Source: Linnemannia schmuckeri (lineage: Eukaryota > Mortierellomycota > Mortierellomycetes > Mortierellales > Mortierellaceae). From it: DNA of 64,000 nt. The DNA is taken from the NCBI GenBank assembly GCA_029449235.1, contig JANATG010000015.1:1178001-1242000 (forward strand), given 5' to 3'. Shown in pieces: positions 45,665 through 58,182 of the stretch (position 1 is its first letter; the number at the start of each line of letters is the position of its first letter). The position numbers and the translations under genes were made by a program. Under the pieces are notes generated by a model. The model saw only the letters and a list, made by a program, of their open reading frames with translations, was not told the origin of the DNA and did not search any database.

Positions 45665-46808
45665 ACTGTATAGAATAACCATATTAAACTCGAAGGATTG
45701 TGAAATATATAAAGAAAATATTTTTACCTAGTTCATAATCACCCTCAAGTATGTTTAATCCGGGCGGTGCCACGTCACGTAGGTTCAAGAAGGAATTTTG
45801 GGCTTGACGACTAAAACTGAAGTGGTTGTTGAACAGAATAGAGAGAAGGGTAATAATGCACGTCTGAGTGAGAGCGAGGGGTTCTGTTCGAAAGCAGCGG
45901 CACATGTGCCCAGGGTAAGTTGTGGGTGAGTGCTCTTCATATTCGATACTGAGCACTCGATTTCCCATGCCTATAGCATGCAACCTCGAAATAGAGCCTT
46001 CGAAAAACAGAGTTGCAGAGGTCAGCCTTTGATTGGCTCCTGTGACGTGGCAGCGAGATTGCTTCGAATAGGGAGCCGCCAATTTCTTGAGTGGCACTCA
46101 CACTCGGGCACACTTGTTCAAAAAATACTTTCCAACTTTTCCTTCGTCATCCTTCTTTCGCTCTCTCTCCTTTTCCTTCTCCCTCTTTCATCATCTTCCC
46201 TCCTCACACCTCGACTCCACTCCTCCTCGAGGGATAACAACACGTAAAAACACACCTTCTCCTTCTCCCCGATTACTTTCTTTTCTTCCTTTCTTTTTTT
46301 TTTTTTTTTTTTTCTCTTTGGCTAATCACCATCCTTGTCCTTTTACCGCGCGCTTACTTAAAAAGAGATCACCTTGAAGCCAGAGAGTAAGAACAAGCAC
46401 CACACCTCGCCTTTTCCCTCGCTTTCCACTCTTGCAGGACTTTGAGCTTCATGCAACAACACAGCCAACGGCAGGAGAGCTACAGACAATAGTTTACTCT
46501 TGGCCTTGACAAAAGCGGGCCATCTCTGTACACTGGACCGTCATAAAAAATAAGGGCATACATGAAGCGAATAAGGGGACGCGTTCTTACCCTCTGTCAA
46601 GACGACCAAGGACGCACTCGGCCAACCCATCTCGTATTCACACGAGAACGGGTACACATCTGGATGAAGATTGGAAGTTGTGCGTTCACACAACAACATA
46701 CTCACACTCTCTTTACCTGCCTTATCTTTTTAGACAGAAAACAAGGAATAATACAACAGGAACAGCCTTTCCATCTTTTTTCAACGCACACTTCAAAAGA
46801 CTATCAAC
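45665..46808. other. 1.14-kb intergenic region upstream of SEC31
   Basis: No gene seen. C/T-rich tracts occupy about 46130-46325, including 20 T at 46294-46313. The last 480 bp before the SEC31 ATG is of mixed composition and may contain the core promoter and leader. Confidence 0.5.
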
Positions 46809-49800
46809 ATGAGGCAAAAGACCATCTCAAGGACCTCAACCTTTGCCTGGAGCCCCGGTCAGCATACTCCTCTTCTCGCTACAGGAACAGTTGCCGGAGC
46901 CTTCGACGCAAACTTCTCCAACACCTCCCAACTCGAGATCTTTGACCTCAACCTCACCGACAAATCGCCTGACTCTGTAGAGCTTAACCAACCTGCAGGT
47001 GTTGTATCAAGCAGTGCCAGGTAAAAAGAATAACACCTTGCTGTCAGGCTGGTCTTTTTTGCATTTTGTTGTTACTTCAAAACAACAAAGGGTCTTCAGT
47101 CACTAACTGGTTTAATATTACACGTCTTGGAATAGATTCAACCGCTTGGCATGGGCGAGTCCAACAGTCGATCGCCCCTACGGTATGATTGCAGGAGGAA
47201 TGGAGAACGGCGAGCTGAACTTGTGGGATGCCAATGCGATCCTTAGTGGAAGGTATGCACACCGTCATCTGCCCCTGAGTGGGCCCTTTTTATTCTTACT
47301 CTCTCGCTTCCTCGCTGCCTAGAACGCGAAACTCGCCCCCTTCTCTTTCCTTTTGTCCTTTTTATCCTTTTGTCTTTTTTTGTCACTCATTTTCTTATGG
47401 TTTTCCTACTCAATATGCATGTTGGTTACAAATGGTTAGCTAGACCTTATTGACTGATCCTTTTACGCGTGTCTGTTCTGTTCTTTTTTGCCGCCTTAAT
47501 AGTGATGATGTCCTCTTTTCCAGACAGACAAACCACTCTGGCCCTGTCCGTGGCCTCCACTTCAACCCCTTCCAGCAGAACCTTCTTTCTTCCGCTTCAA
47601 GCAACGGCGAGGTAAAATATAGATTTCATTGCTCCTATCTGACACAGGCCTGGTGCTTGTGCTTAACCAAGAGAACCACCTCTGACTATCGTTCGATTCA
47701 ATCTGACTATTTAGATCTTCATTTGGGATCTTGGAAACTTGACCAAGCCATATACTCCTGGATCCAGGTCAGCCAAACTCGAGGACATTACCTGCGTCGC
47801 TTGGAACAACCACGTTCAACACATCTTGGCTACCAGCTCAACCACAGGATACACCGTCGTCTGGGATCTCAAGTCCAAGCGCGAGGTCCTCACTCTCTCC
47901 TACCCTGGAGCAAGTGTTGGAGGCATGGGCAGCATGGGCAACCTGGGGCAGATGGGCGCCAGCCGTCGTGGTATCACCGCCATTGCCTGGAACCCTGATG
48001 TCGTACGTATCCTTTTTCGAGTGCTTACGGCATAGTGACAAGCTCGTTTAAATATTTCATGTACAAATATCTGACCTGATATATTTCTTAGGCGACCCAA
48101 ATTATCACGGCGACCGAGGACGACAACAACCCTGTCATCTTGGTCTGGGATCTCCGTTACGCCCACGCCCCCGAGAAGGTAACTTCAAAATACATCAAAT
48201 GCTATTATTTTACTGAATCTAACTTGCCTCTGCGAGTGCCACGTTGCAAGACATATCGTAACCGTACTTTGTTGTGACCAACTTAGACTCTTTCTGGACA
48301 CACCAAGGGAATTTTGTCGCTTTCGTGGTGCCAACAGGACTCTGACTTGCTTCTGTCTGCAGGCAAGGATTGCCGGTCGCTCTGCTGGAACCCCAAGTCT
48401 GGAGAGATCATTGGCGAGGTATGGCGCTTGACAGGATTTCTTTATGTTTTATTAGCCACGCAGCGTTGTTTTGTTTCTCATTGTTGACAGCGCTCATGAA
48501 AACATCGTACCAACTGCAAATTTGATATCTCTTCCATATGAATAGCTCCCTCAAAGCTCAAGCTGGACTTTTGATATTGATTGGTGCCCTCGCAACCCTG
48601 ATTTGTTGGCCTCTGCTTCGTTCGATGGAAAGGTAATAGCATAAAACACAAGTCGCCTTCTAATATACATTGTGGGCTCTATGTTCTTTTTCATGCGTGC
48701 TAATCTTTACTTTCCTATCATGTATTAGATCAACGTTCACTCTATTCAGTCGACATCTGACAACGAGTCTGGCTCAGCAGGCCATGCTATTCAGGAGTCA
48801 CACGATCCTTTCGCCCCCCAGCAGTATCAGAGCCAGGGTCCCACTGCGACCATTTCGTTGAAGCAGCCCCCCAAGTGGCTTCGTCGTCCCGTGGGTGCTA
48901 CTTTTGGCTTTGGAGGAAAGCTTGCTATTTTCAGGAACAGACCCGCTCCTCCCATGAACCTCCCCCCTGGCGCTGTCGCCCCTGCTGGTGTTCCTACCAA
49001 CATCTCATCAGTGACATTGGTCAACGTTGTGACCGAGCCTGAAATTGCTCAGCGCGCTGCTGATCTTGAGCGCGCTTTGGAGACCAAGACTTTGGACAAA
49101 TTCTGCGAAGGACGCAGCCAGACCGACCAGACAACTGCCGAATACTGGACCGTCTTGCGCGCTCTTTTCGAGGCCAACCCTCGCGAGCAGCTTGTTCACC
49201 ACCTCGGTTTTGACAGGCAGGAGATGGTTAATCAGGTCGCCGCTTTGACTCAGCAGATGAGCCTCAACAGCAATAACTCGGTCACTTCGCCCAAGCCTGA
49301 GGGTGGACTTCAGAATCACCGTGGCTCGACTACCGACATGAACGCTTTATTCTCTGGCAGCAATGCTGATCTTCAGGGCTCTGAGGATGCCTTTGGCAAC
49401 TACCCTACTGCTGCCCCCACATCAGAGTTCAAAGTCAAGCCCTCAATCCCTTTCCACATTTACCCCGCCTCAGATACCGACATTGACAAGAAGATCACCC
49501 GCTGTATTGTTGCTGGCGATTTTGACTCTGCCGTCAATGTCTGCTTGCACGACGGGCGTCTCTCGGACGCCCTTGTTCTTGCCATCTGTGGCGGCCCTGA
49601 GCTGTTGGAGCGCACCCAAAAAGCCTACTTTGAGCGTCGTGCCGCTTCGACCCCTTATATCCGCCTCCTGCAGAGCGTTGTTACCGGAGATCTCGAGGAT
49701 GTCGTTCGCAACGCCGACTTGGTCGACTGGCAGGAGATTGTTGTAATTCTTTGCACATTCGCTCGCCCCGATGATTTCGGAAAGCTGTGCGAGTCCCTCG

Positions 49801-52093
49801 GTAACAGACTGGAGGAGCAATGGATGGCTAAGGCACAGGCTGGAGAGCCAGCGGATGAGATTCGTTGCAACACTGTTCTCTGCTACTTGGCTGCTGGAAA
49901 CCTTGAGCGCGTAGTTTCTATCTGGATTCAGGAGCAGGAGCAGGAGCTTGCCTTGAGTGGATATGACCCCTCAACCTCGGAGTATGAGCGCAATGCTCGC
50001 TCGCTGCAAGCCTTTATTGAGAAAGTTACCGTCTTCCGCAAGGCCATTGATTATGTTGATGTTGCCATTTCGGGTAACCCCAACGAGGATCAGCCCGAAG
50101 AGCAACAAGATGGTCATCACAAGTTGGCCGCCTTGTACGACAAGTATACCGAATATGCTGAGATTATGGCCGCTCAGGGTCGTCTTTCAACTGCCATCGA
50201 GTTCTTGAACTTGACTCCTGTCGACTACCACAATAAGGAGAGCTTGGCTGTCATGCGCGATCGTCTCTACCACTCTGGCGTCGATGTTAGCAAGGTTCCT
50301 GCTCCTGAGTTCCCATTCGAGCCCCTCTTTGTCATGGGCGAGGGTGAGTACCAGCAGCAGCAGCAATACGGTCAGCAGCAGCAGCACAACCAGTACCAGC
50401 ACAACCAGTACCAGCCTCAACAACAACAACAGCAGCAGCATAGCCAGTACCAGTCGAATCAGTACCAAAATACTCAGTACCAGGCGAACCAGTACCAGCC
50501 CCAGCAGGCTCAGCAGAATCCCTATGGTGCTCAGAACCCCTACGGCGTACCACCAGCACCTTATGGCAACACTGGCTACGGTGCTACAGGATACCAGCAG
50601 CCTCCCCCTCAGCAGCAACACCAGCACCAGCAGCAATCGATTGTACCTCCTCCTCCCAACCCCTTTGGCGCCCCTCCTCAGCAGAACGAGATCCGCCCTC
50701 CCCAGCCTGCTGTCGCCAATAACCCCTATGCACCCCCCGCACCAACATATGGAGGTTATAACCAGGCCCCTGCCCCTCCAACCTTTAACCAGTCAGGCTA
50801 CCCTGGCCATGCCGATACTGGTCTCCAGCAACCCTTCCAGGGACACTACAACCAGCAAAACCCCGTTGAGAGGACTCGCTCTGCTGAGTTGCCTCCTTCG
50901 CAACGCAAGGACACTGGTAACTGGAACGACCCTCCATCATTGCCTCTTGCTAACGCCACCAAGCGTGCAAATGCAGCAGCTGCATTGAACAAGACTCAGT
51001 TCAGCTCACCCTTCCCTGGCAGTCCCGCTATCGGCAACAACCCCATGGGTGGTACCCCACCGCCTCCTGCAACTGGCTATGGTCAGCCTCCTCAGCCAAC
51101 AGCCTTGCCTCCACCTCCCATGATGGGAGCTCGTCCCGCAGCCACTGCCTCGCCTTACTCCCCAGTCCCAGCAGCATCGCACTTGCCTCCTCCTCCTACC
51201 AACGCAGGCAATGCCATGTCGCCCCGTTATGCCAACCAGCGTGCACAGCAGCCTGGCAATTTCCAGAACTTTGGCAACCAGGCAACCACTCCCCAGCCCA
51301 CCAACACATATGCCCCTCCAGCCCAGCAGCAGCAGCAACAGTACCAGCAGCAGCAGCAGCAGGGTTACGGACAAGCCTCAACTAGCCCTTATGCCCCTCA
51401 ACAAAACCTCGGTGGTGGGCCCATGGGAGGCATGGCCAGTGGTATGCCCCAGGTCCTCCAGCAGAGACCCCTGACACCTGCAGCACCCCCTACCCCCCCA
51501 GAGCCTGTCAAGTCAAGACATCGTAAGCCAACGGTTTTACCTGTTTGCGCGCATTAACTGAGACAATAACAGATCTATTACTCTGTTTCCAATTGATTAA
51601 CACACGCAACTGACGCGCGCGGCTCTTTTTTTGTTGGACAATGTAGCTGCCGGAGACCGCTCTCATATTCCTGCAGGACAGAAACTAATCTTTACTGTCC
51701 TCGCAAGTGAGCTCGCCCTCGCTCGTCAATATGTTACGGTATGTTTTTTTTTTTGTATGTATAATGATGCTAGAGAGAAAGTTGACGCGAGTTCATGATT
51801 CTAATGGAATACTCATTTACTTTCGTATTGGATATTGATAGCCCGCAACAAAGAGATCATTGGACGACGCAGAAAAGAAGTTGAATATGTTGTTTGACAT
51901 GTTGAACAACGAGGAAGTGTCGGCGCCTGTGGTGGATCAGATGCTGTTGCTTGCACAAGCACTCCAGTCCAAGAACTACAACTCTGCATACCAGATCCAC
52001 TTGGAGTTGCATTCGACGCGCACGAACGAGGTGTCAAGCTGGATGACAGGAGTCAAGCGTGTGATTGTCGACAATGCCAAGATCCAGCAGTAA
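46809..52093 (+). CDS. SEC31: SEC31, outer coat subunit of COPII vesicles
   Basis: Predicted 1389-residue COPII cage protein that pairs with SEC13 at ER exit sites. Exons: 46809-47020, 47136-47252, 47503-47611, 47715-48002, 48092-48178, 48287-48418, 48546-48632, 48729-51522, 51647-51738, 51842-52093. The N-terminal WD40 propeller (about 1-345) starts RTSTFAWSP and has repeats such as GELNLWDANAIL, GYTVVWDLKSKREVL, NPVILVWDLRYAHAPEK. The SEC13-binding/ACE1 helical domain follows (about 480-790, FDSAVNVCLHDGRLSDALVL). A Pro/Gln/Tyr-rich disordered region (about 840-1270), with long Gln runs, carries the SEC23-activating part. The C-terminal helical domain (DDAEKKLNMLFDMLN...VKRVIVDNAKIQQ) is conserved. 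Introns are all in the WD40 and extreme C-terminal parts. Confidence 0.95.
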
Positions 52094-52473
52094 AATAGGG
52101 TGCATCCATGATATGAATTTTTAGCACGATAGATGACGAACAACCAACCAAACCAACCGCATCACATAGTTTTTTTTTAAAAAGAAATGATAAAAACAGT
52201 GACATGAAACGAAACGACAGAATGAACAATTCGACGTTGTGTCTTTGCAAGGAAAGACAAAAGTTCAACAACCATTGATGGTCGGATATTTTTACTTTTT
52301 TTTCATTCCTTAACAAACTGATGAAGTGCTATGAACAAACATTGAAGACACGATCCATGAATACATCCCATCGGAAGATTTGAAAATTTTGGGTGTTTCA
52401 GTCCAACCACTGAGTGTGTCACCTTTTTTTCTTTCTATTCTTTTGTGAATAAAATATTCAAGGAGTTGGGCCG

Positions 52474-52518
<45 letters not shown>

Positions 52519-52605
52519 TTTTGTTTTGTTTTTACCCTTGCATGTTCCCGACAATTACCACCACTACTACCTACCACAACCCCCAAACAACAAAAACAAC
52601 AAAAA
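52094..52605. repeat. Intergenic region with 37-base poly(T)
   Basis: A run of 37 T spans 52481-52517, 90 bp before the SDR start codon, followed by TTTTG repeats and a C/A-rich leader. No gene seen. Confidence 0.6.
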
Positions 52606-53494
52606 ATGGCACACCAAGTCAAACAGGATATGGCCGGCAAAGTCGCCTTCATTACGGGCTCTGCAAAGAACATGGGCAAAGCCTTTGCCCTCGCCCTCGC
52701 TCGCCGGGGTGCTGACATTGTGATCCACCACCGCAAAGACCCCTCCGAGGCCCAGAAAGCCGCTCAAGAAATCCAATCCCTCGGGCGCCGAACCCTCATC
52801 GTCCAAGGCGAGCTCACATCCGTCTCTGTCATTGAACAGATCTTTGCCCAGATCCTGTCGACCTTTGGGCATATCGATATTGTGATCAACAATGCGGGCG
52901 TGGTGTTGAAGAAGCCCATGACGAAAATTTCGGAAGAGGAGTATGATCGAGTTTTTGCGATTAATGCAAAGGTACCATTTTTTATTATGAAGGAGTGTGC
53001 GAAGCATATGGCGGACCATGGGAGAGTGATTAATATTGGAACGACTTTGCTTGCGATTACGACGGGGGAGTATTCGGCGTATGCGGGCTCGAAGGCGCCG
53101 TTGGAGGACTTTACCAGGGCTATGGCTAAGGAGGTTGGCGCTAGGGGCATCACCGTCAACACCATCGCTCCAGGTAAACTTCAATGAACTTGCTGAAAGC
53201 GAAAAAGAAAGAAAAATCAAACGTCTCTGTTCTCATATTCTTGATCCATGCACTCATCAGCATAAATTACTTTTTTTCTCGTTAAAAAATTATCAATTAG
53301 GCCCAGTTGACACCCCATTCTTCTACGGACAGGAGACAAAGCAGTCGACAGAACTTTTTGCATCACTGAGTGTCGCCGGTCGGTTGGGAAGTGTCAAGGA
53401 CATTGTCCCCGTCATCGAGTTTATCGCCTCGCCCGACGCGCAGTGGATTACTGCCCAGACCCTCTTTGTCAATGGCGGTATCACCGCGCGATAA
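52606..53494 (+). CDS. Short-chain dehydrogenase/reductase (FabG-like)
   Basis: Predicted 253-residue classical SDR. Exons are 52606-53173 and 53301-53494. The cofactor motif is TGSAKNMGKA (TGxxxxMG form), followed by NNAG and the catalytic YAGSK. HHRKDP at the end of beta-2 (about residues 42-47) places basic residues there, suggesting NADPH. The position normally occupied by the catalytic Ser, 13 residues before the Tyr, appears to be Thr (GTTLLAITTGEYSAYAGSK). After the intron, APGPVDTPFF and the end FVNGGITAR are typical. Substrate unknown; it could be a 3-oxoacyl-ACP-type or a secondary-metabolite ketoreductase. Composition matches neighbouring genes. Confidence 0.88.
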
Positions 53495-54921
53495 ATGACT
53501 TGAGCGCATTTCTGCGTAGATGTTTTTGAGCAAGAACTTTTTGTATACATGTTGTATCCTCAATTAAAATCGTATGCGTCTTAATATGCTATTGCTTATG
53601 GAGTGTGTGAGAGATGGAGCATGAGAAACAATTTTTTCTGAGCTGACCGCTCTAGCCGTGATCGGTCACTTGTTTTTCCTGTGGCGAGAAACAGTGGCGA
53701 GTTAGGTTACGTCTTGAGCGACGCGTGTCTTGCTTCTTTCTACATGACGAAGGATCAGGAAAATGTTAAGTTAGTGGATTTTCTTTTTTTTTTTGCGTGT
53801 AATCGTCAATGAGAAAGAGCATACATGAGGTTTGGTAGCCTACAAGAGAGCTCACCTTTTATATTTTTGCATTTGTATTGGATGGCTAACGTCCATTGAG
53901 ATCACATGCGCGTCCTTTTTCTTTCCCACGCTGCTTACATTTTTTGCCACCAATTTAGATAAAAAGGGAGAGGCAGTACTACCGACCAAAGGACATTGTG
54001 CTTACCTTGCGACCACAGTGCCGAATGCCTGTTTTCTCATTCACTTTCTTGTTGGCCGATGCTAAGGTGATGAAAGAAGATGATTGGAGGTAGGAATGCA
54101 ATGGAACGAATGAAAGAGAGAGGGGAATAGAAGAGACGACGGTGAATGAGTAGTGGAGGGGTGAAGGAGGTCAACGGTAACTTCACTTCGTTGACCAGTA
54201 CCCTTCGACAAGACTCAACAGTGTATCTCCTCCTGTTTCGTTAACGACACCATAGTTATTGCTATTTAAAGTAATAAACCTGTCTAACCTTTCTGTCGTG
54301 TATACTGGTTGAATGTGGTGGACTTCACAATCTTGTTAAGTAGACGCTATTCTCTTTGTCTGCCTTCACTACCCAGTTGACCTTCATCCTCTCTTCCCTC
54401 TCTGATCCTACCTCATCTATTCATAAGCGATTACGTTTTTTCCCCCTCCCTCCCTCTCTCTTTCTATTTCCCTGACGGAGCATAGCAACCACTTTGTTCC
54501 CTATTTCCATCCAAACCTCCTAGTAGCTCATGCACTTTTTGTGGCTGACAGTCCTCCTTCATTATATACGAGATAAAAAAGAGCAAGCCTACTGTGCCAC
54601 CCAATTTCCAATTTTTTCTGCTATAAAAGACGTCTTTTTTCTTTTCTTTTTTTCTTTTTTTCTTTTTGTCTTTTTGTCTTTTCGCAGCGATCATTCAGGA
54701 GGAGAGGGATGCATAAGAGAGCTTCTTCGTATTCACAGCGACAACATCTTCTTTTCTTTCTTTCTCCTCATCTTCCTTCAGCTCTACAGAGAACGAAGTC
54801 GAGCCATAAAAGAAGTCATCTCCCCTCTTCCATTCACCACTCACTGTTCTTTCTCTCTCACTCTCCCTATTTCATCCCTTCCTTATCCCTTCATCTTCAT
54901 CCACTTCCCCTGCTGTTAACA
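53495..54921. other. 1.43-kb intergenic region upstream of F-box gene
   Basis: No gene seen. Ordinary sequence to about 54420, then alternating T/C-rich tracts (54436-54475, 54632-54680, 54830-54915) leading to the F-box ATG. The frame of the F-box gene stays open upstream to an ATG at 54709, but that extension translates the C/T leader. Confidence 0.5.
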
Positions 54922-57165
54922 ATGCAATCGCCACCCAGCATGGATAAGAGCAAGGACATATTTCCTTCTCCATCATCCTCGCCCTCACTCGCATCCACTC
55001 CCTCCCTTTCATCATCACCCTATCCCTCTCCAACACCGTCGTCTTTCGCCTCGACCCCTCCCTCAACACCATCGTCTCTCTCTCCAATGGACTCTTCGAA
55101 TACCTCGCTTTCCGTCACCATGACCGACAATACCAGCTCACCAGGAGATTTTAGTGCCTCAGTGTTCTCATATGCCACTACTGCATGGTCCTCCTCTTCC
55201 ATCGCCGCTCCAGTCCCCGCCACGACAACGCTCTCAACGAGCTCGTTCACGTCTTTGACTGCCGCCTCCACCGCTCGCGCTTCGATCGCGACTCCATCTA
55301 TGTTGACCTCGCCCAGGACTAGAACAAGAACGTCTCCTACCGCCACCTCGACCACTTTCATTGTTCCTCTTCCGACCCTCATCGTGTCCCTATTGTCGTC
55401 AACGCGGTCGTTCTACCTGCACCTGCCACCGACATCCTTTCAGGGACCACTGTCATTCGCCCACCAACAAGCACCGCCACCCGTCACCACATCCTCCACA
55501 TCAACATCGTCCCGTCTGTCCACCTCTGGCGGTTCTTCAAAGCGCAAGCGCGCTGCCGTCGCGCTAACCTCGGATCTCGCCATTTCCAACGACGACCCCC
55601 GCCCCTTCAAGGCCGCCAAGCTGGAGAATGTTGCCCATGTCCCCTCATCTTCCTCAACTTCTAGTCTCCCGTCGTCTTCTTCTTCCATTCCTTCTTCGCA
55701 CCCACCTACCATTAACAATAGCACAGGTGTTCAGCTTCCACCAGAAGTGCTTTTGTTACTGGGGGAGACGCTCGATCGACCCGAACTTTGCAAGGTCATG
55801 AGAGTGTCAAAGGAGTGGCACAACACAATGTACATGCTCCTGTACGATAGAATTGACCAGCAGCAGTGGAAGTCCGACCACTTCCCACTGCTGTTGAAGG
55901 AGAACGAGAGGAAAGCCGACGTTATCGCTCTTCGTCGTCGAGTGAGAGAGGTTACTTGGGCGGACTTCTACAACCATAGGGTGGATAGCCGACGTCTGGC
56001 GATGCTTCTCCGCACCTTCTCCAATGTACGCGAGCTAACCATCATAACCAGAGCGTTCCCTCTCTCCAGAGAGTTCCTTGGATTTCTGCAGGATGGTCAA
56101 GCCATGCCCAATATCAAAGTGATGCGTTTGCATCTGCATCGACCTTTCCAAGGACAAGATGCACTCTCAATCCGCACGGCAATCGGCTCAGTCAGTCGTC
56201 TTGACGAGCTGAGCGTCGATGGTCCTTGGTTCCGGGACGAAAGCAATGAGGAGCTCAACTCTGATCCGTCAGTTTGGCAACTCCGGAGACTCCAGCTGCC
56301 TCGGTGGAGTCCGAATATCTTGCAAAGATGTCCAGAACTCCGAGTTCTCGTCTTGGCATCAAATCCCGACATGGTCCAAGAAACCAACATCGCTCCATTC
56401 CAAGGCTGTTCAAAGTTGGAAGAGTTGCGCTTTGCCAGTCGCACGGGATTTGAAGTCCGAGCTTTTGGGCCTGTGTTGCTTTCATCAAAAACACTCACGA
56501 CTTTGACGATCGATCACCTTCCTCAAGACCAGTTCAGTCGACTCGGACTATTCGCCAACGCGGCTTATGCTCCCTCGCTGAAGAGACTGGAGCTGGGATC
56601 TTTGCCATTGCCAAACAACATTACGCATGGGTCAGATCAAAATGCTCTGTCATTTCGGGATCAGGCTATGCTGGTCAACATTCTCCGCACTCACTCAGAA
56701 CTGCAGTCCTTTATCTTGCGAGGAGTAACTATCGATGGTCATTCATTCTTTACGCTCTTTGAAGGTGGTCAGTCTGTCGCGTCATGCCCCTGTCCCCAAT
56801 TGAAGGAGTTGTGGTTGGAGCTGCGTGCAGCACCGCTGATGGAGATGGTGCCTGCGGCCTTGGACACATTCTTCACGAGAATTTTCTCTCAGATTGGAAG
56901 AATGACTGGTCTCCGTACTCTTACACTGAAGAGTACCAATCTTCGGGTGAGCAGCGATGCAGGATTCCTGTTGTTGAGGGAGGCAACCGAGTTGAAGAAG
57001 CTCGCGTTGAGCGACCCAAACCGCCGTGTATGGACATCTGTGGAGATGCAACTCTTGATGATGGTTGCGCCGCACTTGAAGAGTCTTGACCTTTCACCTG
57101 TCAGCAACCAAGGCAACATCAATGGTTGGTTGCGTCTTAACGGTAAGGCCCATCTCATCAAGTAG
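54922..57165 (+). CDS. F-box protein with leucine-rich-repeat-like C-terminus
   Basis: Intronless, 747 residues. The first 265 residues are Ser/Pro/Thr-rich and disordered, with a Lys/Arg patch (SSKRKRAA) that could be a nuclear signal. An F-box follows at about 270-310: VQLPPEVLLLLGETLDRPEL, then KVMRVSKEWHNTMYMLL. The remainder (about 320-747) is a degenerate leucine-rich repeat array (LRVLVLASNPDM, LEELRFASRTGF, LKRLELGSLPLP, LRTLTLKSTNLRV), the usual substrate-binding part. It would dock on SKP1, encoded about 11 kb upstream, through the F-box. F-box genes are numerous in Mortierella-like fungi. Start chosen at the ATG after the C/T leader; the target is unknown. Confidence 0.8.
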   Translation: MQSPPSMDKSKDIFPSPSSSPSLASTPSLSSSPYPSPTPSSFASTPPSTPSSLSPMDSSNTSLSVTMTDNTSSPGDFSASVFSYATTAWSSSSIAAPVPATTTLSTSSFTSLTAASTARASIATPSMLTSPRTRTRTSPTATSTTFIVPLPTLIVSLLSSTRSFYLHLPPTSFQGPLSFAHQQAPPPVTTSSTSTSSRLSTSGGSSKRKRAAVALTSDLAISNDDPRPFKAAKLENVAHVPSSSSTSSLPSSSSSIPSSHPPTINNSTGVQLPPEVLLLLGETLDRPELCKVMRVSKEWHNTMYMLLYDRIDQQQWKSDHFPLLLKENERKADVIALRRRVREVTWADFYNHRVDSRRLAMLLRTFSNVRELTIITRAFPLSREFLGFLQDGQAMPNIKVMRLHLHRPFQGQDALSIRTAIGSVSRLDELSVDGPWFRDESNEELNSDPSVWQLRRLQLPRWSPNILQRCPELRVLVLASNPDMVQETNIAPFQGCSKLEELRFASRTGFEVRAFGPVLLSSKTLTTLTIDHLPQDQFSRLGLFANAAYAPSLKRLELGSLPLPNNITHGSDQNALSFRDQAMLVNILRTHSELQSFILRGVTIDGHSFFTLFEGGQSVASCPCPQLKELWLELRAAPLMEMVPAALDTFFTRIFSQIGRMTGLRTLTLKSTNLRVSSDAGFLLLREATELKKLALSDPNRRVWTSVEMQLLMMVAPHLKSLDLSPVSNQGNINGWLRLNGKAHLIK

Positions 57166-57610
57166 GCTTGGGACATCTATTCTGGTATTTTCTTGATATC
57201 ACTGCTACAGGCATTCATAGTAAAAAACATTGATAGTTCTCTTTTTTGAATGGATCCATTCCCCTTTGGACCTCGTCTCCTTTTGAACCTCGTCTCCTTT
57301 TGCTGGTCGTTGTGGCCTATGGTTGTCTTTTCCATCGTTGTTGGTTTATTTTTTCTCTCATCCTCGTACGACATAACAAGGGTTGTCTCGTCAAAGGTCT
57401 TTTCTCATTTCGCTGCGGCAAACACAAAACGTATTCTTATATAATAACATCTTCCCTTTCCTCTCTAATTTTCCTCTCTAATTTTCCTCTCTTTCTTTCT
57501 CCTACCCCTCCGTTCCTTCCTCTTCTCTTTTCTTTTCTTCTCTTTTCTTCTCTTCTCTTCTCTTCTCTTTTCTTCTCTTTTCTTCTCTTTTCTTCTCTTC
57601 TCTTTTCTTT

Positions 57611-57810
57611 TCTCTTCTCTTTTCTTTTCTCTTCTCTTTTCTTTTCTCTTCTCTTTTCTTTTCTCTTCTCTTTTCTTTTCTCTTCTCTTTTCTTTTCTCT
57701 TCTCTTTTCTTTTCTCTTCTCTTTTCTTTTCTCTTCTCTTTTCTTTTCTCTTCTCTTTTCTTTTCTCTTCTCTTTTCTTTTCTCTTCTCTTTTCTTTTCT
57801 CTTCTCTTTT
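57611..57810. repeat. 17-bp C/T minisatellite (polypyrimidine tract)
   Basis: Unit TCTCTTCTCTTTTCTTT is repeated head-to-tail in 11 perfect copies (57611-57797) plus a partial copy, embedded in a longer pure C/T tract (about 57525-57835). No purine interrupts the array on the + strand. Confidence 0.9.
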
Positions 57811-58182
57811 CTCTTCTCTTCTTCTCTTCTTCTCTTCGCTGCTTTCCTTCCTCCCTCCTCCTCCCCCTCTCCCTTCCCCTCTTCCTCTTCCTCTTGTCTT
57901 TGTCTTTTCAGTTCCCTCGTGCTCTCCTCCCCTCTCGCTCTTTCTCGCTTTCTTTTCTTGTTTCTTTTACTCGCCTCCTTCTCCACTCCTCTTTCTTTCC
58001 TCATATTTGCATCCTTCCTCTTTTTCTTTTCCGAACCTTTGTTTCCATTGCCCCGTCTTTAGTTCATTCATAATCGGTCACTCCCCTTCTGTTTCCACCA
58101 TCAGCATCGTTCTTTGTCTTACTTTTCCCTCGTCCCTCCATCACCAATCCTCTCATTCCTTCAACCAGTTGACGCATCAGGA

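Noticed and set aside
54709..54921. Upstream in-frame ATG extending the F-box gene
   Set aside because: The added residues are His/Leu/Ser-rich translation of the C/T leader with no conserved feature.
57246..58073. 275-residue + frame of Phe/Ser/Leu and the opposing Lys/Arg/Glu frame
   Set aside because: Both are translations of the C/T minisatellite.
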